From: Tubulanus polymorphus
Taxonomy: Eukaryota > Nemertea > Palaeonemertea > Tubulaniformes > Tubulanidae
NCBI RefSeq assembly: GCF_964204645.1
Contig: NC_134027.1
Coordinates: 16,234,485 to 16,298,484 of the forward strand
DNA length: 64,000 nucleotides
Reading direction: 5' to 3'
The notes beneath the pieces were generated by a model. The model was not told where the DNA came from, did no database searches, and was given only the letters and a program-made list of their open reading frames with translations. Below, piece by piece: positions 32,293 through 43,425 of this stretch. The stretch's first letter is position 1. Each line of letters opens with the position of its first letter. A program made the translations under genes and the position numbers.

Positions 32293-34022
32293 ACAAGAGC
32301 CCCAAGGGGCACTATGGCCAGCCTGTCGGCTTTTCATAAAATGGCAAATGACGCATTCTGTGGCTTAACCAGCTCATAGACTAGTCAATTCCAATAATAA
32401 TAACCATTTACACAATTCAATTGTGTTTTCATAGGTAGCACAGACAGCAACTGGAGCTGGCAGGAACAAATACCTCAGATAAATCCTTTCCCCTGGTCTT
32501 ATTGATTTGAATGCGAAATAGAATTGAATTTTCTCAAATTTGCTCAATAAAACAAAATTGAATTGGATTTGCTATTTTACCTTGTTCAATAAAGTGAAAT
32601 TGAATTGGATTTGATATTTTTGGCAGAATAAAATTTGATTGAATTTGCATATTGAGCACATGGCTAATTAGCATATCAAGGTCAATCTGATTTAAGAAAA
32701 GGCTATTTTTTCCGGACGTTGCACAATTGTCAATGATATTTTCTATACTGCAAATAAAAATATTCCTCCCAAAAACCAAATCAACTAAAGATTTCACAGA
32801 AATCGATATTGAAATCATAGAGGAGTCATTGCTTTCTGATTGGCTTTTTAAAACAGATATTTTTGCAGTCAGTTTTTCGTGAAAAAGCTCATATAAATTT
32901 TAACGAGGCTCTTTTTCAAAATTAAGCTTCATAGGGGTTGGAAATGGATAATGCTTTAATGAATGATTGTATGGATATATGCTCAGTTGCACAGTCAAAG
33001 AGCCTTTATACTGGAAACCATGTCATTTAAATTCCCTCCATTTGTATAGAAATAGGCTCAGCCCACGGCTGGCCTAATCATTATAAAAAACCTGTATGTG
33101 TGTTTTCTCGTGGTCTCTGGTCAGCTGAGTCTGAGTAGTATCTAGGCCTATACGAAAAATAAAGTGCCTGAATTAGATGGAAACTATTCTGAAATTTCAT
33201 TGATTCAAAAGGAACTGTTCTTGGATAATGGAGGATTTTGCACAGACTACAACCAAATGTATAAAATAACGAATTATATCCTTGAATAAAGTATCAGACT
33301 CACTAGAATAGGCCGAATTAATTGATCCAGAGAATTCCCATAATATATTTCCGTATCGATCTGAACCAATTCGTCACTATCAAAGAGTAGATCATCAAAA
33401 TCGTCATCATTTATACTTACGTATTTATTCTATAGATATTTCAATTTTCAATTTATTTTCTTTGAAAATTGAAATATCAATAGAATAAATACGAAACAAT
33501 TCCCTGATTACAATAACACCGTTGCCATTTTTAACAGAGCGGAAACAACCGAATTATGACTGAGCTTCCCGATCTCGCTGGCTATCGCTTATCCGGGCGT
33601 GACGTAACAAAATAATCGCCGACGAACCGCTATCGGCATAAGGGCAATAACAACGCACATTCAACAAGAGCAGTATGATAGTGTCAGTATTCCATACCAT
33701 TACACTTCCATGGTAATAGTTAGAAAGTTTTTAGTGTTGCTCAATGTACTCTAATCTGTAAAAACTATACTATGCACGTACTAGACTTTTAGAGCGCACA
33801 TAAACACTGAGTATATCGATTCAACACAGCAGCTTATGTTGAATCAGTGTAGCACGTGTACTCGTCGAATTCAAATCACCTATATGCAAACATAGAATTA
33901 ATCCGTGATCACACCAAGAAAATATATACCGAACTTTCGGCCAATAAACGACAAAATCTATTTCCCGATATCTATATACGGATCTAAATCAGAGAATAGG
34001 CCTATGTAAAGTGCTATTTCAA
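32293..34022. other. Intergenic; contains one strong hairpin
   Basis: No coding frame of note. At 32,520-32,640 short A/T-rich direct repeats of the type AATTGAATTGGATTTG occur. The hairpin at 33,420-33,493 is listed separately. Confidence 0.4.
33420..33493. repeat. Hairpin, 32 bp arms
   Basis: The arm CGTATTTATTCTATAGATAT (continuing TTCAATTTTCAA) pairs with 33,462-33,493 with one mismatch and a loop of about 10 bases. Not linked to any gene. Confidence 0.75.
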
Positions 34023-35176
34023 CTAGGGGTCCAGGGACCAATGCCCACTTAGGAAGTGGTTTCAGATGCTCAACAATCTTGCAATTTCAATATATAACCC
34101 TCCCTGGTGACCAAAGACAAAAACCAAATACCTTGAAATACACCACAATCATAGAACATGTGAGCAGCTACGATTTTGCAATTGATTGTGATAACAAAAT
34201 ATGCTTCGTTACCAATTTAATATGGAAATACTAAGTCATTCTACTATTCAACGCCCCTGGTGACCATATGCAAAACCCAATTACCTTGAAATTCACCACA
34301 ATCGTAGTACATGCCATGAACTACAACTTTGCAATTGATCATGGTAACAAGATATGCCTATGTACCAATCTAATAAGGAAATACCTAGTTATTCTACTAT
34401 TCAACGCCCCCTGGTGACCATATAGAATAACTAATGTCCTTAAAACTCACCAAAATCATGGAAGATGTCATGAGCTACAACTTTGCAATTGATTATGATA
34501 ACAAAATATATAGCATAGGTACAAATATAACATAGTAATACTAAGTCAATGTATTATTCAACACCCCCTGGTGGCCATATACAAAAACCAATGACCTTGA
34601 AACTCACCAAAATCATAGAACACGTTATGGGCTACAACTTTCCAATGGATTATAGTAACACAATATGCTTAGGTATCAATTTAATGTGGAAAAACATTTT
34701 CCACCCTATGAATGAGTACTGATGACACCAAGATGGCTGCCAATTGCATCATACTGGCTGATCAAAAATACCTGTCTCAGGTATAAAACATCCCTTTCCA
34801 AAGAATACCCATCACAAATTGCAATGAGAAATGGCAAACCAGTAGGAAGCTACAGGACCAAGAATTCCGGCCAAAATTGACAATTTTGGGCACTAAAAAG
34901 GTCATAGGACGGCCATCTTGAGTCCGATCGACCCAATTTTTCTTATGCTGATGGGCCAACAATGGCTGCCAGTCGGTCATTTTGATTCTGACAGGGCCAG
35001 TTTTTGGGATGAAGATGTGTCTAGGGTAGATACATGTATAAACCAAATGTCAAGACATTACATTGAAGCGTCTTCAAAACTGCCCAAAATAACTGGATTC
35101 TGTCTATGGTTGGACGAACAGACGGACCAAAAGCGAACGCAATAGCCCACTGGGACTAAAGTCCCAAGTGGGCTAA
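34023..35176 (+). mobile_element. Satellite-bearing interspersed repeat, copy 2
   Basis: Same order as copy 1: ACTAGGGGTCCAGGGAC start, about four 150 bp monomers, the GATGGCTGCCAATTG part, and AGTCCCAAGTGGGCTAA end. It lacks part of the unique section near the 3' end (deleted around 34,955). Confidence 0.8.
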
Positions 35177-36529
35177 AAATGTATACATGGAACTATTTTA
35201 AGGGCGGACTAATACAGTTTTACTTCTAGACAGGGGCGGCGCTACTTAAGTTTCAATTTTTCTATTTCGGCAATATTTGATTAACCAAGCAGCAAAAATT
35301 CACCATATACGAACTCATCCTTCTGTGTTTCATATTCAAGCACCTGTGAAAGTTTCAGAAGCGTGCGATGCATTAAACGGACGTCATCGTTTGACGTGAC
35401 GGATTTCACGATAACAATAGTACTACGTCCCCTTATCCTTAAAATGAGGTTAAAATGATGTCTCTAATTGGGATAGGTCAGTCAGCGTGTTGGGCACTGT
35501 GCCACCAAGCCTATACTAATGCAAAGTTGAGCATCTCTGTACATGCATATGAAATATCCTGGAGTTATTTGAACAACACTTCTGCACAATGAACATCAGC
35601 ATACCATCAATACATACACGTCATCATATACACAATTCAATTTGATTTCACTAACATATGCCATTTCCTGAGATTTCAGTCACTAGACCCAGGCAACTTT
35701 TATCATGACGAAATTGTTTCAAAATAAGCGGCCTGGCTTTCCTAATTGAATGTTCATAATTTGAGCCCTTTAGGAATGAGCTATCAATTTTGGCCTAAGT
35801 TGTCAGGTTTCAAACATAAATGTGGACTGGGATTTTGCACAGCCTTGAATGAAACTTAACCTAATTAACATGTACTAATTTAGTAAGTATCACATATACT
35901 AATTATATATTACATGTACTAATCATATACCCACTATTGTGGCAGCACATCATCCCAAAAAGAGGAGCTGATTCAGTAAGGTATCATAATAAAAGACCAA
36001 TGGTTGACTTTCAAGTTTGCGCACCATAAAGAAAAAAAAATTATGAAATAAAGTTTTGGTTAATCCGCTCAATTGACCCATTAGTGGTGAAAATACAAGC
36101 TACTGAAATTGCGTTTGAGTGAGCTAAAAATATAGCTAATAGTGTTGAGCATACTGTATTAACTCAATGACTACGTTAAGCCGCTGTCAGCGGCTAGCCG
36201 GTATTTACCGTTGCATACAGAAAACCGCTGGACGTCACAAATGTAAACACTGCCTACGTTCAAACTACACGTGATTTTAACCAATCAGAATGCAAGTAAA
36301 CATTATTATCATAAATTATGTGAGGGAATTCCATGGAATCCCCTATGCAACGGGTCATAGACACTATTGATCATGGGAATCCCCTGTTAACCAAAATGGC
36401 GGAAATTCCATCTGCTGCGAGCGATTTTGAATTTGGGTATTCCGGAGTGAATGAGTTAAGCATGATAGCAATGATGATCAATAGGCCAGAATGTTGACAT
36501 TGGCTCCCTTAGAGAGTTAAGAGAGGTAC
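35177..36529. other. Intron or downstream sequence of ERC; one dispersed repeat
   Basis: No exon found. The stretch at about 36,060-36,160 (TTGGTTAATCCGCTCAATTG and GCTACTGAAATTGCGTT) recurs at 60,425-60,525. GGGAATTCCATGGAATCCCC near 36,330 is a short palindrome. I looked here for the next ERC exon and did not see it. Confidence 0.45.
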
Positions 36530-36665
36530 CTTCAATTGTGTACTATCATCAGATATGCCATCTTCTCTCTTTCTTGCTTCCTCTAAAAGTTGGGCATTTT
36601 TCTTTTTTTCAGTTTGTTGATTTCGTTTTAAGCTTGTGAATTTTGATCGAATTTCTTTCAGTTGA
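36530..36665 (-). CDS. ERC: ERC/ELKS/CAST exon (most 3' in window)
   Basis: 136 nt exon. On the minus strand the acceptor TTTACAG precedes the exon and the donor GTACCT follows at 36,524-36,529. The first base completes a codon (phase 2 in), then QLKEIRSKFTSLKR, EKKKNAQLLEEARKREDGIS, DDSTQLK; it ends in phase 0. The EKKK-AQxLEEARxRED core is the hallmark of the ERC coiled coil. The protein is an active-zone and cortical scaffold binding Rab6, RIM and liprin-alpha. The following exon was not found to the left within the window. Confidence 0.87.
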
Positions 36666-37819
36666 CTGTAAAGACATAAAGCCATGTCAAACACTCTTTA
36701 AGGGCAAATTGTACTGTCCGTGATTACTTAACTAGTAGAAACTTCAGTATAAAATATAGTTATTTAGTATACAATGGTTGGACTGGTTCCAGTTGCGAAA
36801 AATTACGAATCCTTTTTTGCGAGGAGTTAAGTCAATACCATGCAAACTGATTTTCATCGGAAATGGTCTCTCAACGCAAATCATCCACGCAAACATACAT
36901 GACGTTAGTGAATAAGGCAACAGCCCATTGACCCGGGTAGAGACCTTGAATCACGGACCTGGATTTGGTCATTCCATAGCATGGAATGTCCAGGTGCCGA
37001 TTGAGGGATGAAAAAAAGAACTAGGGGTCCAGGGACACCATGGCCACTTGGGAGTGTTTTCAAATGCTGAACATTCTAACTGCTTCAATATTCAAAGCCC
37101 AAATAGGCCAAAACGTAGTCTTTTCAAATGAAAGATCACCACCAGTCAGCCATTTTAGATGTCATAATGATAGATTCAGATAGATTAGATACTGGGAGAT
37201 AAAGTCCAGGAGCTTATTAAGCCGAGTGTGCATAAAAGGTTAAAGCTTGGCAACATTTGGGAACCTATGAAGGAGATGAAAATATTAAGGGTAACTGTTG
37301 CTGGTTGAATTTTTAACCTTGATAATTAAAATCAGCATGAAAATACCAGTCGAGTGCAAAAACAGAGTTAAATTATCTTTTCATTCCCCAGAGTAGCATC
37401 CTAATTGGAAAATTTCACAATTATACATTTTTGACACCATAGAAGGGTAAGAAGTATGTTGCCATGGCAAGTAAATAACAATGAAAAAAAATTGCACCGC
37501 CAATTTTCTGAAACTGCAAGGTTCCTACTTTCTAAAAATCATGGGTGCCAAGCTTTTCAGCTTTTATGTTCACTCGGTTCAATAAGCTCCTGGACCTAAT
37601 ATTAATGCTCTACATAAAATACATTCAATGTAATAGACCAAAATGTAACTAGCTTTAATCACAGGCACCAGTCAGCCATCTCCAATGCTACTATAAACTA
37701 GAATCATATACATTAATAATACCATCATAAATTCTCATGTGAAATGTAAATCCTCTTTATGAATTACATTCACAGTAATAGGCCAAAATGCAGATTTTTG
37801 GAACCAAAGATCATCATTG

Positions 37820-39755
37820 GTTTGCATAAAGTTGTGCATGCACTCTTTTACATTTTTGCAAGCTGCTCATGCACACATTTCTGCTCTTGGTTAAAAGTAT
37901 GAGCTGATATTTTTGTTCATGCATGTCAAAACACATGTGAGCAGAAATCCAAGGTATAAATTCTTGCTCATGTCCTCAATATATAAAGAGTTTTTTAACT
38001 TCATATTGGATAAAATATAATTAATTGCATATACTAGACTTACAATTACTATAGCTAACCGGCTTACAAATACTCTATACGATATTTATGCATAATAACA
38101 GAAAGTGGATGTATTTTATATCTCATAATTACTACGGTCTTAGGCCGTTTTTCTAATAGCTTGGTTTATTGGGTAGACAGTGAAATATCATTGCGGAGGG
38201 AGAAATAAAAATAAGGAAAAATTTACAATAACTTTTTGATGGAAGAGTGAACTGTCGATAGGGCAATATACATATGTCCAAACAAATTATTCTTGGGAAG
38301 TTCGAATTCTGCACGCTGTGATCAAGAAAGAACCTAGCGTTTTTCAATTTTTTCATCATTAAGGCAGGATTCTCATTCGGCAGAGGTTAAAAATCTTTTT
38401 TTGTTCATTTTTTCAGTGAGTTTGTTCCACAGACAGAAATAAAAATAACACTTTTTAAAATTTCAGGAGGCGGTTCCAATAAACCAAGCTATTAAAAAAG
38501 CCTTAGCAAATGGCACTGGACAGTCAGGTAAATGTTAACCAAAGACTTAATGAATTAATGCCACTAATTTGAACTGATATTTTTGCAACACAAAATAACT
38601 GGGGAAATACTAATTGTGGCGGTTTAGTAGTTGCATTAGAATATGAAAATCTGCATATATACAAATGCATCTTCTGATAAATTGCAGTCTATATTTAGCA
38701 ACTGATCTCGAGATAATTGGCCAGCTCTACATCTGAGCACCCAAATAGAGCAGTTTCTATTAGTACTGCTAAAAATGGACAAATTTTTCAAACAACGACA
38801 GCTTTTTTCTCCCAGGGAAAAAATGTCCCCGGAAAAAATGTCCCAGTCTATCATTACTAACTGTGTAATGTAGTTAATTTAACATCATAATAAAACCAGA
38901 GAACACCAGAGAACAAACTTGGTAATACATTTCAATAACAATTCAAACATTTTTACAACAAATAATGGCTCTACATGTATTTTGATTATTTGTAAACTAA
39001 ATTTGAAATCTCCTTAATTTGACGTAATTATTGAAGCAACTGTGCATTTACTTTATAACTTTATATGATTTTCTACATTAATGATATTCTTGCCGAGGAT
39101 TTTAAACTGTTATACATTTGCAGATCTATATGCGTAACTAAAATTGATAGACTCAAGCCAATTTGTGGGTAGCTTACAATTAAATCCAGGTTAGGCCTAT
39201 ACTGGTTTTGAAACAATAGCTCGAGCAACTTTACGAGCAAGTCTCAAGAAATTCCAGCTCAAACCAGTTCTGACCAGTGGGAAAAAGGCTATATAAACTC
39301 CAGAATCTAGATTAGAACTTCAATCAGATGATAATCACAATTGAGTGGGGAGCAAGGATAGAATATGAACACGAGAAAGAAACTGCCAGGTTGTTGTTGT
39401 TTTTGTTGTTGTCAAAGGTGTACTGTTATTACTACTAGTGTTATTGGTGATAGGCAAACATTTCTGATTATTTTCTTCTTCCGTTAAAAAAGCAGTGCTT
39501 AAACAACGCTTTTTTCGGCCTTTCGACAGTACCACTGGTCATATGTGCATGTTTCTATTGAACCTTCTCGACATGTACTTTAACATGCATGAGCAAGAAT
39601 TTCCGCTCATGCCTACTTTGTAATATGATTTAAAGATATTCCCATGAGCAGTAACATCTGATCGCATGATGAAGAATAATGGGTGCATGAGCAGTTTGCA
39701 AAAACGCAAAAGAGTGCATGAACAACTTTATGAGCAACTTACAGAAAGTGGGTGT
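37820..39755. repeat. Inverted repeat pair rich in CATGAGCA/TGCTCATG
   Basis: The left part, GCATAAAGTTGTGCATGCAC followed by TCTTTTACATTTTTGCAAGC, is matched in inverted orientation by 39,685-39,740 (GCAAAAACGCAAAAGAGTGC, ATGAACAACTTTATGAGC). GCTCATG and CATGAGC repeats occur throughout both arms. AACAGAAAGTGG and ACAGAAAGTGGG then occur in direct orientation at 38,098 and 39,744. Class unknown. Confidence 0.55.
38140..38505. mobile_element. TIR element, 366 bp
   Basis: TAATAGCTTGGTTTATTGG at the left pairs with CCAATAAACCAAGCTATTA at the right, with TTAGGC...GCCTTAG outside and short mismatches between; the arm is about 30 bp. No ORF of note. Confidence 0.75.
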
Positions 39756-40865
39756 ATTTTATAGCTTGTATGTGATACGGTATCGCTTAACCCTCCTTCT
39801 AGAAGGGCATATCTAACAGTATCAGCCGGTGCTGCCATCTGCATAAAATCCAAGATGGCAGCAGCTAGGAAAAAACAATTTGGCTGGGTGAAACGGTTCA
39901 GCAGGTCATATATGATGCTAACAGTGATGTGACTTGGAATTTGGTAGTGAACAAATTGAGAGTGAGAACGAATATGACATTGCAGTTCAGATGATGAGAC
40001 TTAGTCAGACAATAGGTGAGACTTAGTCAGAAAATAGGTTTAGTGCCGGCAATGATTTTGATGATGAAAATGAAATCAGAGACAATTTTTCTAGACCCTG
40101 TTGATACGGTTGTCAGGGCAACGGACACCAATAACAAAAATGAAGAACCAGAAACTGTCCATCCTCAAGGTCACATATATCCAAATTATTTGTCTTATTT
40201 ATAAGCCCAAAGGTTATCAACACCATGGTTTATAATATGTCCGTGTCAAATACATAGGTAACAATTTTCTGAGTCCTGAAATTATACCCCAATGAAACCC
40301 CTTACATCCGGCCTTCCGACATATCGGTGGAAAAGTGGGTAAATGAGTGGGAAAATAAATTTTTTAGTTGTTCTATTGCTTTGAAATTCTTACTTCATAA
40401 AGTAAGGATATATGGCTTAAAATTTCAGTTGAAATTGATTAGATCAGTGCATTTTGCTGGGAGACAGCAGTTTATCTGCAACTTTTTCGTGAATTTTTTT
40501 CATGGCGGCCATCTTGGAGTATGTGCCCTTGACCTCAAGTTCACTTATATCCAAATTATTCATGTCTACTTTGTTGGCCCAAAAGTTATCAACAACATGC
40601 TATATAATTTTTGTGTCAGATACCTTGGTAACTATTCCATGAAGCCTCAAACATACCCCTATAAACCCCTAAATTCCCGCCGGTACAGCAGCAGAGACAC
40701 TAAGTGGTATTGAAAGGGTTTAAAGTCAATATGATCATAAAATTTGAGTACTGTAAGGAGAAGTTGTCAATTCTAACCAATTTCTCAGTTTTGTGATTAG
40801 AAATAATGCAGTCAATTTCTAATCTTCTGCCAGGTAAGGGTGGAAGAAATAAATTTGAGTCTTAC

Positions 40866-41068
40866 TCTTGCATTTCCTTGATTTGCTTATCTTTATAAAA
40901 TTTCTCATTTTCCATTTCTTTCATTATTTCCAGTAATCTATCAACTTCTTGATGAGATTTACTGACAGCGTCAGTATAGTGTGCCACTTGTTGTTCTAAA
41001 TCTAAAATGCGTTGTTCCGTTTCTCCTTGTGGATTCATTTGAAAATCTGTAATTTGTTTCTCTTTTAT
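40866..41068 (-). CDS. ERC: ERC/ELKS/CAST exon
   Basis: 203 nt exon with acceptor TTATGTTACAG above 41,068 and donor GTAAGAC at 40,859-40,865. Phase 0 in, two bases of a codon left at the end (phase 2), matching the next exon. It encodes IKEKQITDFQMNPQGETEQR, ILDLEQQVAHYTDAVSKSHQ and EVDRLLEIMKEMENEKFYKD, ending KQIKEMQ. EVDRLLEIxKExENEK-xKDK is a highly conserved ERC coiled-coil segment. The flanking minus-strand ORF upstream of the acceptor is intron. Confidence 0.92.
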
Positions 41069-41431
41069 CTGTAACATAATTGTATTCAAGATTAAGGTCA
41101 GGACAGCATCAAAGACAACTCCTTGGTATACAGGATTTGCAATGCTATAAATATGAAGATGGGTACTCAGCATTCATTCATCACGCTTATTCATAAATAT
41201 CAGTTCCTGCAATGACTAGTAATGTGACCCCTCATCTAACTCAGATATGGCCTTCGCAAGATTTGGACTGAATGGAATGAAATGGTATGATTTTATGATT
41301 ACCTTACACATTTGATTTCCATACATACAGCTTTAACCAACCAATCTTGGCAATCCAAGTTTGTATCAGTAAGGGGAGGTTTACTTCATTCTCAATCAAA
41401 GCAATAACTCATTCTGTAGACTGATGCATAT

Positions 41432-41502
41432 AAACCACACTCAAACGTGGCAAATGGATAATAATAGTCATATTATCCATTCACCACGTTTGAGTGTGGT
41501 TA
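41432..41502. repeat. Hairpin, about 32 bp arms
   Basis: AACCACACTCAAACGTGG with AAATGGATAATA pairs with 41,471-41,502 with about three mismatches. A single diverged arm of the same type (AACCACAATCAAACGTGGTG) is at about 14,167. Just right, 41,511-41,548 is another small hairpin (GCTTGTATAAT / ATTATACAAGC). Confidence 0.75.
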
Positions 41503-41639
41503 TTGTACTATGCTGCTTGTATAATTTATATCTATCTTATTATACAAGCAACATGTTGGCTGATACAGTTACGCTGTTTTATGATAAGATTTACAAGGAC
41601 CACCTGCACAGTGCGCCCTAGTGTTTGAATCCAGAAAAT

Positions 41640-42205
41640 GACTCTTATAATTTTTAGCCCTTGACCCTTAGTATCTACATACCAAGCATTGTCAAGATCG
41701 GATAATCATTGTAGGACTTGCAATTTAAAGATTCAACAAGCGCCACATCTACAGCGCTCCCCAGAGGTCAATTTGGGAAAAGGGCTCTCTAACCTTTTGG
41801 AACTGGCCTGTAGTATCTATATACTAAGTTTCGTCAAGATCTGATTATACATGTACAGCGCCCCCCTGAAGATTAAATTGGGAAAACAGCTCTATAACTT
41901 TTAACCCTTGGTCCATAGTATCTATATATCAAGTTTCGTCACGATCGAATAATGATTGTAGAACTTGAAGCAAACACCACCTGTACAGCGCCCCCTAAAG
42001 GTTTAATTGGGTGAACGGCTCTGTAACTTTTTAGGGCTTGGCCCTTATTAGCTTCATACAATGTTTGGTCAAGATAAGAAATGTAACACTAGTAGCAAAT
42101 TGAAGCAAAAGTTGATGGACGGATAGATGCTATGGCGTACGCTATGACAGATGAAGAGATGATGACGGATAATCCCCTTACCCTTCGGTCACCGCGGAGC
42201 TTATA
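41640..42205. repeat. Diverged tandem repeat, about 120 bp unit, about four copies
   Basis: Repeated landmarks: ACAGCGCCCCC(C/T), GGTTTAATTGGG, CTCTATAACTTTTAACCCTT, AGTATCTATATACTAAGTTT, CGTCAAGATC. It ends with GATGGACGGATAGATGC and ACCCTTCGGTCACCGCGGAG. Similar in design to the satellite-bearing repeats at 31 kb but a different sequence. Confidence 0.7.
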
Positions 42206-42737
42206 AATAGAAAGACAAGGAAACAGAACAAGGGATCCAGGTACACCATGCCCACTTGAGAAGTGGTTTGAAATACAACCGATTATCCGAGGCGGTCAGC
42301 TCCGAGGCAACCGGAGTTTACTGAATATATGAAAGATCAAGGTAATTGATCTAGTTGTTCAATAATTAGCTGTAAATTATGAATATGAGTTCACCAATTA
42401 TTATGTATTGTTTGCATGGACCACGATCGCATGCATACACTGACACAACTGTGCCATGCTTATTGAAAATGAAGGGAATTTCGAATCACGTTCAACGGTT
42501 TCATAGGAATGTCTACAGTCAATTAGGCCTACTTGGATCATTTCTAGGTTGCCTGAAGTGTACACTGACGTGGCGAGATGCTGACTATTGCTACGCAATA
42601 AGCTTACGTCTGCAGTGAATGAATACACACCGCCATACTGCCATTGAATGGCTTACAACTCAGCGTTAATTTTGGTCTAACTATAAAAAATAAAGACTTT
42701 CAAGGACATAAGTCTTTTCCAGCAAAACAAGAGTGCT

Positions 42738-43025
42738 AGCTCAGGTCGACCTACGACCCGATCATCTCATCGTAAGAATCTGCGATGTTTTCATCGGGAG
42801 CCATTTCGACCCAAGGTTACTTACAATCGCGACGAAATGTTCGCAGATCCATCGTAAGCTGAATCGCTAGGATAGAACAAGTTCTATCTCTACGACCCAA
42901 TCAACTCGTCGTAGCCAATCAGTGACAGAGCAAGACTGCGACTGAATCGATCAGCAACCAGCGGTTACATGTTAGAAACCGCTGTTCTTACGACGAGATG
43001 ATCAGGTCGTAAGTCGACCTGAGCT
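42738..43025. mobile_element. MITE, 288 bp, 42 bp TIRs
   Basis: AGCTCAGGTCGACCTACGAC (continuing for about 42 bp) pairs with the inverted right end closing TAAGTCGACCTGAGCT. The interior is also rich in CGACGAGTTGATCGGGTCGT-like partial palindromes. It lies 85 bp from an ERC exon. Confidence 0.85.
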
Positions 43026-43109
43026 TAGCTTAAGGTCATGGTTATAAGCTTTGAGTAGAAATATTCATAGCAAGGCAAAACCAAATCTTATAAGCTATAA
43101 TCATTTTAC

Positions 43110-43250
43110 CTTCTGAAGTTCAGTTTTGACTGTAATCAAATCATTCATTTTTTCATGTAACCTCATCTCCATTTTGTTATATTCTGAGTCCCTTTTATAT
43201 TTTTCAGATTTTAGCTCTGAAATTTCATCTCTTAATTCTAATAACTCTGC
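43110..43250 (-). CDS. ERC: ERC/ELKS/CAST exon
   Basis: 141 nt (47 codons, phase 0 at both ends), acceptor TATATTTCAG and donor GTAAAA. It encodes AELLELRDEISELKSEKYKR, DSEYNKMEMRLHEKMND and LITVKTELQK. From knowledge of the family, the vertebrate protein has a coiled-coil stretch of the same length at this position (between the RLKEQR region and the EVDRLLEI region). The order of the exons agrees with that. Confidence 0.85.
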
Positions 43251-43425
43251 CTGAAATATAAAACATAGCCAAAATTCAGCTTACAGTCACACCACATTTT
43301 AAGGTCATTGGGACAAAAAAATAAAGGACCAATGGTCCAGAGCCTCGCCAAACTGGTGTGAAGTAAAAAATCCGTCATGAAGGCCATCGGTATACAAAAA
43401 TTCATTTCATTGAAAATAAAAAAAG

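Larger units (their letters stand above)
36666..40865. other. ERC intron with repeats
   Basis: A 4.2 kb intron. It holds a short piece of the satellite-bearing repeat (37,019-37,090), a TIR element (38,140-38,505), large inverted repeats near 37,820 and 39,750, and a duplicated block of about 360 bp (40,155-40,310 against 40,510-40,680: TATATCCAAATTATT, AAAGGTTATCAACA, GTCAGATACCTTGGTAAC type). No other exon seen. Confidence 0.5.
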
